From the NCBI RefSeq assembly GCF_032917945.1, contig NZ_CP136624.1:2480001-2544000 (forward strand): a stretch of 64,000 nucleotides of DNA, in the 5' to 3' direction. A program made the translations under genes and the position numbers. The stretch is from Bradyrhizobium sp. sBnM-33. Lineage in GTDB: Bacteria > Pseudomonadota > Alphaproteobacteria > Rhizobiales > Xanthobacteraceae. Positions 26,775 to 36,175 of the stretch are shown here, one piece after another. Under the pieces are notes generated by a model. It was not told the origin of the DNA, did no database searches, and worked only from the letters and a program-made list of their open reading frames with translations. The first letter of the stretch is position 1. Every line of letters begins with the position of its first letter.

Positions 26775-28523
26775 GTGGCCCTTAATCCCTATTACGAGGA
26801 TGAGCTGTCCTATTTGCGCGAGCTCGGCACTGACTTCGCTTTAGCCAATCCGAAGCTTGCGCCATTTCTCGGGCGTGACGCAACGGATCCCGACGTAGAG
26901 CGGCTATTGGAAGGCTTCGCCTTCCTTGTCGCGCGGCTGCGCCAGAAGCTCGACAACGAGTTTCCCGAATTCGTCCACGGCCTGTTGCGGATGGTATGGC
27001 CGCAATATCTTCAATCTCTGCCGCCCATTACGACTCTGGCCTTTGCCGCGAAGCCATCGGCGAGCGCCGCGAGCCCGAACGTACCGGCCGGCACGAGCGT
27101 TCGCTCGCGTCCAATTGAGGGAACGAACTGCACGTTCGTCACCTGCTATCCAATTGACGTGCTGCCGCTGGAGATTAACGACGTTCAGCTCGAGAACCGG
27201 ACAAATTCGGCTCGACTTATTTTGGGTATCAAAGCAACCGGCCAGCAAAACCTGTCATGTCTTAAGAATGGTCGGCTCCGCCTCTTCTTCTCGACGGAGC
27301 GAGAGCCACAAGTGGGGCGCTATCTGTTGACTTGGCTGTGCCGGCACGTCACGCAGGCAACCGTCACGGTGGCGGATCGACAAGTCGTCACGATCGGAGC
27401 CGCACAGATCGCACCAATCGGCTTCAGCGATGACGAGGCGGTCTTGCCCTGGCCGCGCAACGCCTTCTCAGGATTCCGGATCATTCAGGAGTATCTGAGT
27501 TACCCGTCGAAATTTCTCCACGTCGAACTGTCTGGTCTCGAGCCGGTTGGGACCCACATGGAGACGGAATGCAGGCTCAGCCTCGAGTTTCAGCGTCCGT
27601 TCCCCGCGCAGTTGCGCGTGGGCAAGGGCCAGATTTGCTTGAATTGCACGCCAGCAATCAACGTCTTCAGCCACGAGGCCTCGCCGATCCGCTTGAAGCG
27701 GACAAAGACCGAATACCGGGTGCTTGCCTCCGGTGGGCCGAACTTCAGCATCCGTTCCGTCGACCGGGTGACCGGCTATGTGCAAGGCCGCCCCGAACGC
27801 ACCGAGTTTGAGCCATTCGACCTGTTACGCCACGATCTGCCCGGCGCCGAGCGCAACCGCGCTTACTTTCGCGAGCGCATCCGGCCGGCGGTGGTCGGTC
27901 GGGGCGTCGATCACTATGTGAGTTTCGTTGACCGGCTCGACATCGGCCAGCATCCGCCGATCGACGTCGCATCCCTGCAATTGACTTGCTCCAACGGACC
28001 CATCGCCGACCGGTTGCCGGTCGGTGCAGTGGATCTGCCGACCTCTGATACGCCTCGCGCGGTTACCTTCTCCAATATCACGACGGTCGTTGCAGAGGTT
28101 CCGCCACCGGTCAATGACGGCCTGTTCCGGCGGCTGACGGCCAATCTGGCGCGCAATTACGGCGCCATGGTCAACGTCGACGCGCTGCGGACCATCCTTG
28201 GCAGCTACGATTTCCGTGCGGTCTACGACGTTCAGGCGCGTCGCCGCCTGGAGTTGCTGCTCGAAGGCCTCGACCAGTTCGTGACCACCGACACCGATCA
28301 CGTGGTGCGCGGGGCGGCGATCCGAATGCGAAATATCGAACTGGCCGTGGTCGACAGCAAGATCGGTGGTGAGGGCGAATTGTTCCTGTTGGGTTCGGTG
28401 CTTGACGCCTTCTTCGCGACCTTCGCCGGTATCAACATGCTGCACCGGTTTTCGGTTCGCGGCACGGAAAGCAACGCACACTACCTATGGCCAGCGAGAA
28501 GCGGATTGATCACGCCGCTCTGA
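26775..28523 (+). CDS. tssF: T6SS baseplate protein TssF
   Basis: A 582-residue TssF with the hallmark N-terminus NPYYEDELSYLRELG, the FAFLVARLRQKLDNEFPEF segment and LLRMVWPQYLQSLPPI. It uses a GTG start at 26775, four bases after tssE. TssF forms the baseplate wedge with TssE, TssG and TssK. The end overlaps the start of tssG by 37 bp, so the two are translationally coupled. Confidence 0.95.
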   Translation: MALNPYYEDELSYLRELGTDFALANPKLAPFLGRDATDPDVERLLEGFAFLVARLRQKLDNEFPEFVHGLLRMVWPQYLQSLPPITTLAFAAKPSASAASPNVPAGTSVRSRPIEGTNCTFVTCYPIDVLPLEINDVQLENRTNSARLILGIKATGQQNLSCLKNGRLRLFFSTEREPQVGRYLLTWLCRHVTQATVTVADRQVVTIGAAQIAPIGFSDDEAVLPWPRNAFSGFRIIQEYLSYPSKFLHVELSGLEPVGTHMETECRLSLEFQRPFPAQLRVGKGQICLNCTPAINVFSHEASPIRLKRTKTEYRVLASGGPNFSIRSVDRVTGYVQGRPERTEFEPFDLLRHDLPGAERNRAYFRERIRPAVVGRGVDHYVSFVDRLDIGQHPPIDVASLQLTCSNGPIADRLPVGAVDLPTSDTPRAVTFSNITTVVAEVPPPVNDGLFRRLTANLARNYGAMVNVDALRTILGSYDFRAVYDVQARRRLELLLEGLDQFVTTDTDHVVRGAAIRMRNIELAVVDSKIGGEGELFLLGSVLDAFFATFAGINMLHRFSVRGTESNAHYLWPARSGLITPL

Positions 28524-29473
28524 CGGCGCCCGACGAACGCGATGAGCTTTCGGCGTTCGGGTTCTTCTCGCTCGTTGCGCATCTCGAGCGGCGCTTCAGC
28601 GACGCTCCCCCGATCGGATCCACCGACGATCCCGCGCGGGAGGCGGTGCGCTTCCGTGCGGCGCCGACGCTTGGCTTTCCTGCCGAAGAGATCGCGGAAA
28701 TCAGACAGGTCAAGGCCGCCAGCGAGCGCGTGGAGGTAGACGTCAACTTCCTCGGGCTGCACGGTCCCTCCTCCCCGCTGCCGCCCTTCTACACCGAACG
28801 GGTCATGCACGCGGACGGCATGGGTTCGCTCGGCGATTTCTTTGATTTCTTCAATCACCGTCTGATCAGCCTGCTGCTGCGGATCTGGCGGTACTACCGC
28901 CACCATTTGCGGTTCGAGGAGGGCGCAACCGACGCGATCTCGGTGCTGATTGGTACGCTCTTTGGACTCGTGCCCGGGGAAGACACAGCCAACCAACGGG
29001 AATGGCGGGCGCGGCTGCTGCCGCATGCCGGCGTCCTTGCCTTGTGCAGCCGGTCGGCCGAGCTCGTGACCGGTGTGATTTCCAGCCATCTAAATATTTC
29101 GGCCCGGGTCGAGGAATTCATCTGGCGCGAGATCGACATTCCACAAGAGGCGCAGTGGCGCCTTGGTCGGCCTGGTCTTGAGCTCGGCGTTGATACCCTT
29201 GCTGGTGAAACCATGCCAGACATCGTAGGCAAATTCCGGCTTTGCCTCGGCCCGCTCAACCAGCTGCAGTTTCGGTCGCTGCTACCCGGTTGCGAGAGCC
29301 ATACCATCCTTTGCCGTCTCATTAACTTTATTCTGCGCGAGCCCTTGGCATGGGATCTCCAGCTAGAACTAGCGCTCGGGCAGACGCCGGAATGGACTCT
29401 GGGCGAAGGAGAATTAGGCTGGACGACATGGATCGACCCGCCCAAGGGAACCGGAAGCCTTGTTCTGTTGTGA
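28487..29473 (+). CDS. tssG: T6SS baseplate protein TssG
   Basis: A 328-residue TssG. Landmarks are FGFFSLVAHLERRFSD, VRFRAAPTLGFPAEEIAEI, VDVNFLGLHGPSSPLPPFYT and, further on, DFFDFFNHRLISLLLRIWRYY. It begins inside the tssF coding region. In many T6SS operons the next gene is tssH (clpV); here a stretch of remnants follows instead, with no ClpV. Confidence 0.95.
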   Translation: MASEKRIDHAALTAPDERDELSAFGFFSLVAHLERRFSDAPPIGSTDDPAREAVRFRAAPTLGFPAEEIAEIRQVKAASERVEVDVNFLGLHGPSSPLPPFYTERVMHADGMGSLGDFFDFFNHRLISLLLRIWRYYRHHLRFEEGATDAISVLIGTLFGLVPGEDTANQREWRARLLPHAGVLALCSRSAELVTGVISSHLNISARVEEFIWREIDIPQEAQWRLGRPGLELGVDTLAGETMPDIVGKFRLCLGPLNQLQFRSLLPGCESHTILCRLINFILREPLAWDLQLELALGQTPEWTLGEGELGWTTWIDPPKGTGSLVLL

Positions 29474-29610
29474 TCGTTTTCGAGTTATTCTCGTATGGTG
29501 AAGATCATCCGCGATGCCGGGACACTGGACCATCATGGCGCGTCATGGATCACGGGCCGGAGTCGCGGTCAACCCGGTTAGACGTTGCGCTGCGCGCTCC
29601 AATGGCTTCC

Positions 29611-29909
29611 ATGACCGGGAGACTGCTATGCCACCGCACCGAGCCGCCCCTGACTCCTTACGACCGCGAGCACGCCGTCACCTGCATGCGCCTCTTGGAT
29701 GCAGATGCAGAGGGCGCGGACTGGCGCGAGGTCGCGGAGATCGCGTTGCGCATCGATCCCAGCCAGGAGCCGGTGCGCGCCCGCCGGGCCCATGAGAGCC
29801 ATCTCGTTCGCGCCAAGTGTGTGAGTAGGCATGGCTACCGGCGGTTGGCGCTGAAGCCGTTCGGCACGCTATTTGCTCAGCTCGCTGGTAAATTTGGGGG
29901 AGCTGTAGG
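29611..29909 (+). pseudogene. DUF2285-associated DNA-binding protein remnant
   Basis: From ATG 29611 the frame encodes a degraded version of the short DUF2285-related proteins of rhizobial mobile elements: LTPYDREHAVTCMRLLDADA, DWREVAEIALRIDP, then RARRAHESHLVRAKCVS and HGYRRL. The frame runs past the conserved part into non-homologous sequence and into the start of the next gene. It is probably non-functional. The stretch 29474-29610 holds nothing recognisable. Confidence 0.5.
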
Positions 29910-30422
29910 GTGCTAAATGTAGTGCTGGATGTTCCGCTTGTCAGCCAACAACATGGCTATGACGGCCAATTGAACATGCGACGAAACTATGCCGGAAATA
30001 TACGACCGCATGGGAATAACAATTGTTGGTATGCTTGCGCTTGTATGCTGTCGTACTACTTTCGCCCGGGGCCTCGGTTGGGTCTGCCTTCCGTTTGGCG
30101 GGGCGACGTAGGCATCAACAATTACCAGTTTAACTGGTTGGCGCGCACCGAAGGATTAGAGAGGCTCGAAGAGCCAGATGACGGATTTACGCGTGATTTT
30201 ATTGCCGAGACGTTGACTACACGAGGGCCAATCTGGGCTGCGCTGCGTCTGCCGTCATCCTCCGGGAACGAAATACTATGGGATGGGCATATAATAGTGT
30301 TGACTGGTCTGATAGAAAACACGTTGTGCTACAATGATCCGTTTTACCCGGCGCGTAGAGTGATCTACTTCTATAATCTTTTGTTCGACGACCTTTTCGT
30401 CAAGAATCGCGATTGGCTGTGA
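29910..30422 (+). CDS. Papain-like cysteine peptidase, candidate T6SS effector
   Basis: A 170-residue protein with a C39/C70-like papain fold. The nucleophile is Cys39 in NNNCWYACACMLSYYF, the base is His127 in WDGHIIVLTGL, and Asn142/Asp143 follow in YNDPFYP. There is no signal peptide or membrane segment. The start is GTG at 29910 after a GGGGGAG motif. Small papain-like enzymes are known as T6SS effectors (amidases or proteases), and this gene lies between two T6SS operons with a possible partner gene 213 bp downstream. Domain and residues are seen; the effector role is inferred. Confidence 0.65.
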   Translation: MLNVVLDVPLVSQQHGYDGQLNMRRNYAGNIRPHGNNNCWYACACMLSYYFRPGPRLGLPSVWRGDVGINNYQFNWLARTEGLERLEEPDDGFTRDFIAETLTTRGPIWAALRLPSSSGNEILWDGHIIVLTGLIENTLCYNDPFYPARRVIYFYNLLFDDLFVKNRDWL

Positions 30423-30635
30423 ACACCCCTCCGCTGCGAACGCCCGAGCGAAGACACCTCACTCCTGCTTTCGTGTCCGATTGGCGACATGTAATATAAG
30501 TCCGGAAGCCGCCGCCGAGGGCTCGAGTGGTGGCCGGGCATGGCGTGAAAGCGCGCTGCTTTTGCCTGCCTTCATCGCATATGATTGTCTGCCAAGCTGG
30601 TTGCCGCGACCGTGTGATGGCTTGGTTGCTTGGTC

Positions 30636-31103
30636 ATGACGCCCGGCGAGACAGCCAAGGCCTCGCTCAACACTTCCGCGGGCGGTTCTTCCAGCCGTCC
30701 GCGCAACTTTTGTGCGTTCGGCGCCGTCGCCTATATCGCGGCGTCGTGCAGTCCGCCAGGCCTAGACCTTGTCATCCTAAAGCGGCTTTTCCTCGCCGTG
30801 AAAGAGGACGAGATTGCGGAGCTCGTGAAGCAGAAGCCGACCGGGCTCTACACGCGCACCGCATCTGCTTTCTCTATGGATGGCTGTTGGAGCGACAAAC
30901 TCAATCTGCCCGCGGCAAAGAAGGTCTCCTATGTCGATGCCGTCGATATCGATCTCCAATATGCGAGCTCCTGGCCGAATTCGGTGTGGCATCGCGTCCG
31001 CAATAACTTGCCGGGGATACCGGACTTCTGCCCGCTCGTTTTCAAGACGCAAGCACTGCCGGGTCGGCTAATACAAGGATGCGTTGGAAATCTATTCGAG
31101 TAG
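30636..31103 (+). CDS. Hypothetical protein, possible partner of the papain-like gene
   Basis: A 155-residue protein of unknown family from ATG 30636 (GTCATG precedes it; 30630 is an alternative ATG). Residues 24-38 form a short hydrophobic stretch ending in AASC (FGAVAYIAASC), which could be a lipobox, so it may be an envelope lipoprotein. The rest is soluble and has several Cys and Trp residues. Immunity proteins of periplasmic T6SS effectors are often such lipoproteins; this link is inference only. Confidence 0.5.
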   Translation: MTPGETAKASLNTSAGGSSSRPRNFCAFGAVAYIAASCSPPGLDLVILKRLFLAVKEDEIAELVKQKPTGLYTRTASAFSMDGCWSDKLNLPAAKKVSYVDAVDIDLQYASSWPNSVWHRVRNNLPGIPDFCPLVFKTQALPGRLIQGCVGNLFE

Positions 31104-31158
31104 ATTGCTTCCATGCGTCGAATGGGAGCCGACGCCACACGGCACGCCAAGGTGATAA

Positions 31159-31412
31159 ATGATTACCGCTGACTTCTATCGGTTCTTGGATGCAAGGCCG
31201 CACGCGGAGTTTCTACGCCAATGCGCGAAGAGAACTATCGAACAGGATCTCCGAAAGGAAATTCAAATTTCTGCAGAGCTGCGACACCTTCCGTACAGGT
31301 GCCGAAAGCATGATCGAGATGCCGGAGCGGCCCCTCAAACAACCTCCGTGAATTCTTACAACAGAATGGAGGGCGAACCCCAAAGTGCGACCGCGATAAT
31401 GAATTCTTCTAA
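31159..31412 (+). pseudogene. Fic-family protein, C-terminal remnant in three frames
   Basis: Sequence typical of the end of Fic proteins appears in three consecutive frames: FLDARPHAEFLRQCAKRTIE, then GAESMIEMPERPLK, then NNLREFLQQNGGR, with a stop at 31410-31412. Two frameshifts therefore separate them, and the catalytic Fic motif itself is absent. It is a relic of a toxin or filamentation gene that preceded the T6SS insertion or decay in this spot. Confidence 0.6.
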
Positions 31413-32123
31413 TCAACGTCAAACGAAGTCACGAAAATTGAGCGAGCGGCATCCTCGAATGATTCCGGATCAGCGAGCTGACCGCGCCCGATTGCCATGG
31501 AAGTAGACGAAGCAGACAAGATATTTGTGGGTGCCATCGAAACGGTAGCCAACCTCGCGGCGAAGCCCCGGCTCGCTCGCCTGATCGCGGCGCTGGAGCG
31601 TGGTCTACTCGATAAATGGCAATGATCTCAAACTCGGTTTGAAAATGTGTTATTATATCAATCATGGATACACAAACGAGCCAACTCCTAAACCAACTCG
31701 ACAAGCTCCTTCCCGAGGGGCTCATCGTGTATTCCTCCTGGCTCAAGCGGCAACCCCCACCCAGCTTCAGCATCAGTATGGGATAAGTGGTTGACCCGCA
31801 CAGTCAACCCGACGGGTTTTCAGGAGGGCGGGTTACGAACTTAGCTGGCAGCAGGTCGTGATATCCCTGCAAGGCATCCTGAACTATTGACCGATCGTCG
31901 TGGGCGGACGGACCGGGCGCGAATTGCAAGGTTACGCCCCAATGCCTACCGCAAGCGACGACCCGTGTGCATCTCTGCGGCCCCAAGTCGACGCCATATT
32001 CGCTCGACAAGCTGCCGCTGTCCGGTTTGGTCAAGGATAGCTAGACGACACTGGGCCCGGTTGTAGCCAAAAAAGTCGTCTGAGGGTTCACCTTGTCCGG
32101 TGTCTGACGGCTGCACGAGCCTC
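31413..32123. other. Intergenic remnants before the tagH promoter
   Basis: Apart from the AbiEi fragment (31664-31786) I find no gene. The weak minus-strand frame at 31804-32034 has no recognisable domain. Confidence 0.4.
31664..31786 (+). pseudogene. AbiEi-type antitoxin, N-terminal fragment
   Basis: A 40-codon frame from ATG 31664 gives QTSQLLNQLDKLLPEGL and SSWLKRQ, the N-terminal DNA-binding start of AbiEi antitoxins of type IV toxin-antitoxin systems. After that the sequence loses similarity and stops at 31784-31786. No AbiEii toxin gene is present nearby, so it is a relic. Confidence 0.5.
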
Positions 32124-32219
32124 TGTCAGTTTGAGAACACCTGCGTCATTCGCCGGACCACAGATTATTATGTCCAATCAGTGGCTTAGATTGGAGATGC
32201 CATTGGCACGATCGTTGCT
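32124..32219 (+). promoter_or_regulatory. NifA-type upstream site and sigma-54 promoter of tagH operon
   Basis: TGTCAGTTTGAGAACA (32124-32139) fits TGT-N4-T-N5-ACA. TTGGCAC at 32203-32209 and TTGCT at 32215-32219 form a perfect -24/-12 element (TGGCAC-N5-TTGC). The site centre is about 99 bases before the predicted start near 32230, as usual for nif promoters. The leader of about 280 bases to tagH contains a 28-codon frame beginning MRKTTDALLLEF (near 32260). Confidence 0.8.
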
Positions 32220-32509
32220 ACCGAAATCTGGCAACATTAACTGGCGGAGTGCACGTGGATGCGTAAAACGACCGATGCGCTCCTTCTTGAGTTCGCATGC
32301 CTTGTTTCTGAGAGAGAAAGCCCGCGCGGCCTCCGGTGCAGCTGAGCGCACGAAGAGACCTTCCTTTTCACCCTGCGCAACCGGCGCATGAGACAATCGA
32401 TCGGCCCAACAACAATGCTGCTCAGTAGGAAGCAATGCTGCTGCCACGGCAATTCCAATGGGACGCTCGGATGACCGCCTGTGCCGGCGAGCAAGCCTGA
32501 AGGTGCGGG

Positions 32510-34237
32510 ATGCATTTCACACTCGGAGTCCTGGGAGAGAACGCCGAGCCCTTGGGCCGCAACGCAAGGCAGGCGTTTGGACCGGAAGGGGGCTCCATTG
32601 GTCGCGGGCGCGGTTGCAACTGGCGGCTTCCAGATCCAACCAACACGCTGTCAGGACACCACGCGTTGATCGCATTCAATGGCATCGGTTTCACGATCAC
32701 CGATACAAGCACCAATGGTGTCTACATCAACACGGTGGACGCACCGCTGGGACGCGGCAATACCGCGCCGCTAGCTGATGGCGATACGCTATACTTGGCG
32801 AATTACATCATCTCGGTGATGATCGAGGACGATCCTGTCGAGGAACGTCAACGGCTCGGCTTGACGGGGTCGAAAGCGGTGCGCCTCGGCCGTACAACGC
32901 CGACGTTGCCGTCTCCTACACTCAACCAAGAGTCCGCAACTGCAGCTGTTCCGACTGCCGGACCGTTGGGAAGCGATGCGCACCTTCCTCCCGATCCCTC
33001 AATAGTGACCGGCCCGCACCAGATCTTCTATTCAGCTGCACAGTGGGAGCCGCAGGCACCTCATCCGCCATCCTTGCCTGGAGACAAGGCGCTCAGCAAC
33101 GACATCGAGGCTGTGGATCCGACACTGGCAGATCTTCCCCGGCGACCGTCGAGCGCTGCCACGACCGAGAGGCCGTCCTCGCACGCGCAATCGGGAAATA
33201 TCCGATCAATTCCGTTGTCGTCGGTCGACGCGCCATTTGTCGAGCCATCCCGACCGCTGCTGCCCTCTGCACCCTCCAATGGCAGAAGTGTACTGTCGAA
33301 TGGCCATCCTGCGCCAAGCATCCCTGAGGATCTCGATCTTGGCGATCTGTTGCCGGGACCGGCCTCGCGCCGCATGCCATCGGTGTCATCGCAGCGAACA
33401 GAAGCGCGCCTCAATGAGCCGAACGAAGCGTTCCGGATCGCGCCTAAGCCGATCGCCTCTCGTCCGACGAATCACCTCGGGAAATTGCGGGATTCTGGTT
33501 CAAGGTCGCCGCCGCCCGATGAGCGGGAGCTCGATCGGCTGCTGCTGAGCCTGAAGGAAACTGCTGCGCAGCGCGCGGTCGGCGCTGCCCAGGTGAGAAC
33601 CGCAACAACGAGCGGTGCTCCGCCGTTGCCTGCGGACCCTCCATCCGACGCAGACGAACTGCAGGCGTTCTGGAATGCGCTCGGGTTCAATCCGAAACTT
33701 GTGCCACCAGCACAGCGTCGAGAGTTCTTTGCGGAACTCGGCCGTGCGATCGCCGAGATGACGAACGGCCTACATTCGATATTGGCGGCGTGGGCCATGC
33801 TCAAGAATGAGTGCCAGATCGGGCCGACGCAGACACGCGCTGGAAACGACAACGCAGTACAGTTTACCAACAGCAGTCATGCCCTGCGCGAGGCGCTTGC
33901 AAAGGATCGCGGATTCCTGTTGCTCTCGCGATCGGTGCGCGCAGGCTTCGACGACATCAAGGCCCATGAGGTCGCGGCGATCGCGGCAATGAGAGGCGCG
34001 GTCAGCAATGTGCTAACGCACATGAGCCCCCAGCGTATCGAGAGCGACGGTGCAAATAGCGGGCTTTTCGGTGCTCGCATCAATAAGGCCAAGTTGTGGG
34101 ACAGATTTGTGGAACTGCACGCATCGATGGTCGGTGACATTGATCGAACGGCTCGCTCCTATATCGCAGAAGAGTTTACCCGAAGCTACGAGTCGCAACT
34201 CTCAGCACCTGGCCAGAATGAAGGGAAAACGGCGTAA
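32510..34237 (+). CDS. tagH: T6SS FHA-domain protein TagH/Fha
   Basis: A 575-residue cytoplasmic Fha protein that reads phosphothreonine marks in post-translational T6SS activation. The N-terminal FHA domain (about residues 1-100) shows GGSIGRGRGCNWRLPDP, SGHHALI and ITDTSTNGVYIN. A long proline-rich, low-complexity linker follows to about residue 380. The C-terminal TagH/ImpI domain begins at DADELQAFWNALGFNP. The partner kinase is encoded at 40928-41797. The stop overlaps the tssJ ATG by one base (TAATG). Confidence 0.92.
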   Translation: MHFTLGVLGENAEPLGRNARQAFGPEGGSIGRGRGCNWRLPDPTNTLSGHHALIAFNGIGFTITDTSTNGVYINTVDAPLGRGNTAPLADGDTLYLANYIISVMIEDDPVEERQRLGLTGSKAVRLGRTTPTLPSPTLNQESATAAVPTAGPLGSDAHLPPDPSIVTGPHQIFYSAAQWEPQAPHPPSLPGDKALSNDIEAVDPTLADLPRRPSSAATTERPSSHAQSGNIRSIPLSSVDAPFVEPSRPLLPSAPSNGRSVLSNGHPAPSIPEDLDLGDLLPGPASRRMPSVSSQRTEARLNEPNEAFRIAPKPIASRPTNHLGKLRDSGSRSPPPDERELDRLLLSLKETAAQRAVGAAQVRTATTSGAPPLPADPPSDADELQAFWNALGFNPKLVPPAQRREFFAELGRAIAEMTNGLHSILAAWAMLKNECQIGPTQTRAGNDNAVQFTNSSHALREALAKDRGFLLLSRSVRAGFDDIKAHEVAAIAAMRGAVSNVLTHMSPQRIESDGANSGLFGARINKAKLWDRFVELHASMVGDIDRTARSYIAEEFTRSYESQLSAPGQNEGKTA

Positions 34238-34746
34238 TGGCGCCTCCGAACAAACTTCAGCGGTTGTTCATTGTTGGCGGTGCGTTGCTGGTGGCCGCTG
34301 CAGCCAGCAGTTGTTCGACTGACAAGAGCTCTAAGACGACGCCGATCAAACTCGTGATCGAGGCCGATGAGCTCGTCAATCCAAACGCGCACGGCAAGCC
34401 GTCGCCGGTTGTCGTCCGTATCTATGAGCTGAAGTCGAAGGCCAGTTTCACGCAAGCGCAGTTCTTCGAGCTGTTCGACGATGACGTGAAGCGCCTCGGG
34501 CCGGATCTGGTGGCTAAGCGCGAGATCGAGCTGACGCCTGGCGAAAAACGCGAGATCGAGCGCAACACGCCGATCGAGACTCGATATGTCGGCGTGATCG
34601 CCGGCTTCCGCTCGGGCAATGATGCGCAACGGCGCTCAACTGCCGAAATCAAGCCCGATCGCGACAACAGGATCTCGGTCAAGCTGACTGCGCAGGCTGT
34701 CAGCATTGAGGCGGAGACGAGCCGAAACTGGTGGAACATCTTCTGA
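34237..34746 (+). CDS. tssJ: T6SS outer-membrane lipoprotein TssJ
   Basis: A 169-residue lipoprotein with a signal sequence and a lipobox ending at Cys26 (LLVAAAASSC). The mature part has the TssJ pattern VVVRIYELKSKASFTQAQFF, LGPDLVAKREIELTPGE and RYVGVIAGFR. TssJ anchors the TssL-TssM complex to the outer membrane. It lies between tagH and tssK in one operon. Confidence 0.93.
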   Translation: MAPPNKLQRLFIVGGALLVAAAASSCSTDKSSKTTPIKLVIEADELVNPNAHGKPSPVVVRIYELKSKASFTQAQFFELFDDDVKRLGPDLVAKREIELTPGEKREIERNTPIETRYVGVIAGFRSGNDAQRRSTAEIKPDRDNRISVKLTAQAVSIEAETSRNWWNIF

Positions 34747-34820
34747 CCAGTCCGTCGTGATCGCAACGGCCGCCGGGCAAATGCATCTTTTGGAAAGTCA
34801 GCGAAGGGGCGCCTGAAATA

Positions 34821-36161
34821 ATGTCTGCGACAAGCAAACCGATCTGGTCCGAAGGCATGTTGGTGCGGCCGCAGCACTTTCAGCAATACGACCGCTGGAT
34901 CGAGCAACTGGTCGAGAACCGCGTTTCTGGTCTGGTCGGCTACGGCTGGGGTGTTCGAAAAATTGCCTTTGATCGCAATCTTCTGGCGCTTGGCCAAGTC
35001 GCCCTTGCCGAACTTGAAGCCATTATGCTCGACGGCACGGCCCTTCGCATGCCGGAGCATGTCCGCCTTCCGATCGCACGAATCCCTCCGCCGGCTGCGA
35101 AAAACCTGCTGGTCAAGATCGCAGTGGGCACGCGCCGACAGGCCGGCAGCGACGTCTGTTCCGGGGATGCACTACCGCGCCGCCACGATCAGGAGGTCTT
35201 GCAGTTCGGGAATGCGAGCGCGCCGGAAAAGGCCCCGGTCGATATTAGCGTTGCGGCACTAACAACACGTCTCATGTTCGAGGGCGAGGAGCAGGGCGAT
35301 CTGATCACGCTGCCTATTGGCCGCATCCGTGATATCGATCCGGCTCGCGCGATTACTTTATCCGACACCTACGTTCCGCCCGCCATCGACATCCACGCAG
35401 CCAAGCCGCTGATTGCGCTGTTGAACGAGGTCAGATCGCTGCTGCGGACGCGCGCAGAGGCACTTGCTGCGCGCGCGGATCCCTCGCGCACGAGGGCAGA
35501 CGGAGCCGGATTGATTGATCTTGTTACTTTGTCGATCGTGAATGGTGCAGAAGCCGTGTTCGACCACTTCGCAGCAACACGTGGGCATCATCCTGAAGCC
35601 TTCTTTCGCGCGTTGCTGAGCCTTACCGGGCAGCTGTCGAGTTTCGTTGGCGATCGCCGCAAACCGCAAGAAATACCTCTCTATCGGCATGAGGATCTCG
35701 AGAGCTGCTTCACGCCGCTGGCTGATATCCTGCGTCGGCTGCTGTCTGTCGTGATCGAGAGCGCCGCAATATCGCTCCCGTTGCAGGACCGGGGCTACGG
35801 CATCCTGATCGGCCTGATCACCGACCGCACCTTGTTCCAGGGCTCTCGGTTCGTCCTCGTCGCTGTGGCAAGCGTACCGACTGAGACGTTGCGCAACCAG
35901 CTTCCGGCGCAGCTGAAAGTAGGCTCAGTCGAGCAGATTCGCGATCTCGTCAATCTTCAGCTCCCGGGTGTTCCGATTCGCGCGCTCGCTGTGGCGCCTC
36001 GCGAGTTGCCCTACATCCAGAATGCCGTCTATTTCGAGCTGGACCAGTCGGTGGAGCTGTGGCGTATCCTGCCGCGCTCGGCGGCCTTTGCTTTCCATGT
36101 CAGCGGTGACTACTCGGATCTCCATCTCGAGTTCTGGGCCATCCGTAGGAAACGTACCTGA
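34821..36161 (+). CDS. tssK: T6SS baseplate protein TssK
   Basis: A 446-residue TssK that links the baseplate to the membrane complex. It opens with the family signature KPIWSEGMLVRPQHFQQYDR; later features are SDTYVPPAIDI, YRHEDLESCFTPLADILRRL and LPGVPIRALAVAPRELPYI. It starts 74 bases after tssJ. Length and all conserved blocks are normal. Confidence 0.95.
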   Translation: MSATSKPIWSEGMLVRPQHFQQYDRWIEQLVENRVSGLVGYGWGVRKIAFDRNLLALGQVALAELEAIMLDGTALRMPEHVRLPIARIPPPAAKNLLVKIAVGTRRQAGSDVCSGDALPRRHDQEVLQFGNASAPEKAPVDISVAALTTRLMFEGEEQGDLITLPIGRIRDIDPARAITLSDTYVPPAIDIHAAKPLIALLNEVRSLLRTRAEALAARADPSRTRADGAGLIDLVTLSIVNGAEAVFDHFAATRGHHPEAFFRALLSLTGQLSSFVGDRRKPQEIPLYRHEDLESCFTPLADILRRLLSVVIESAAISLPLQDRGYGILIGLITDRTLFQGSRFVLVAVASVPTETLRNQLPAQLKVGSVEQIRDLVNLQLPGVPIRALAVAPRELPYIQNAVYFELDQSVELWRILPRSAAFAFHVSGDYSDLHLEFWAIRRKRT

Positions 36162-36175
36162 CGGGCCTGAAACAC

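Noticed and set aside
29474..29610. Start of a clpV gene after tssG
   Set aside because: The translation here shows none of the ClpV N-terminal or Walker sequences.
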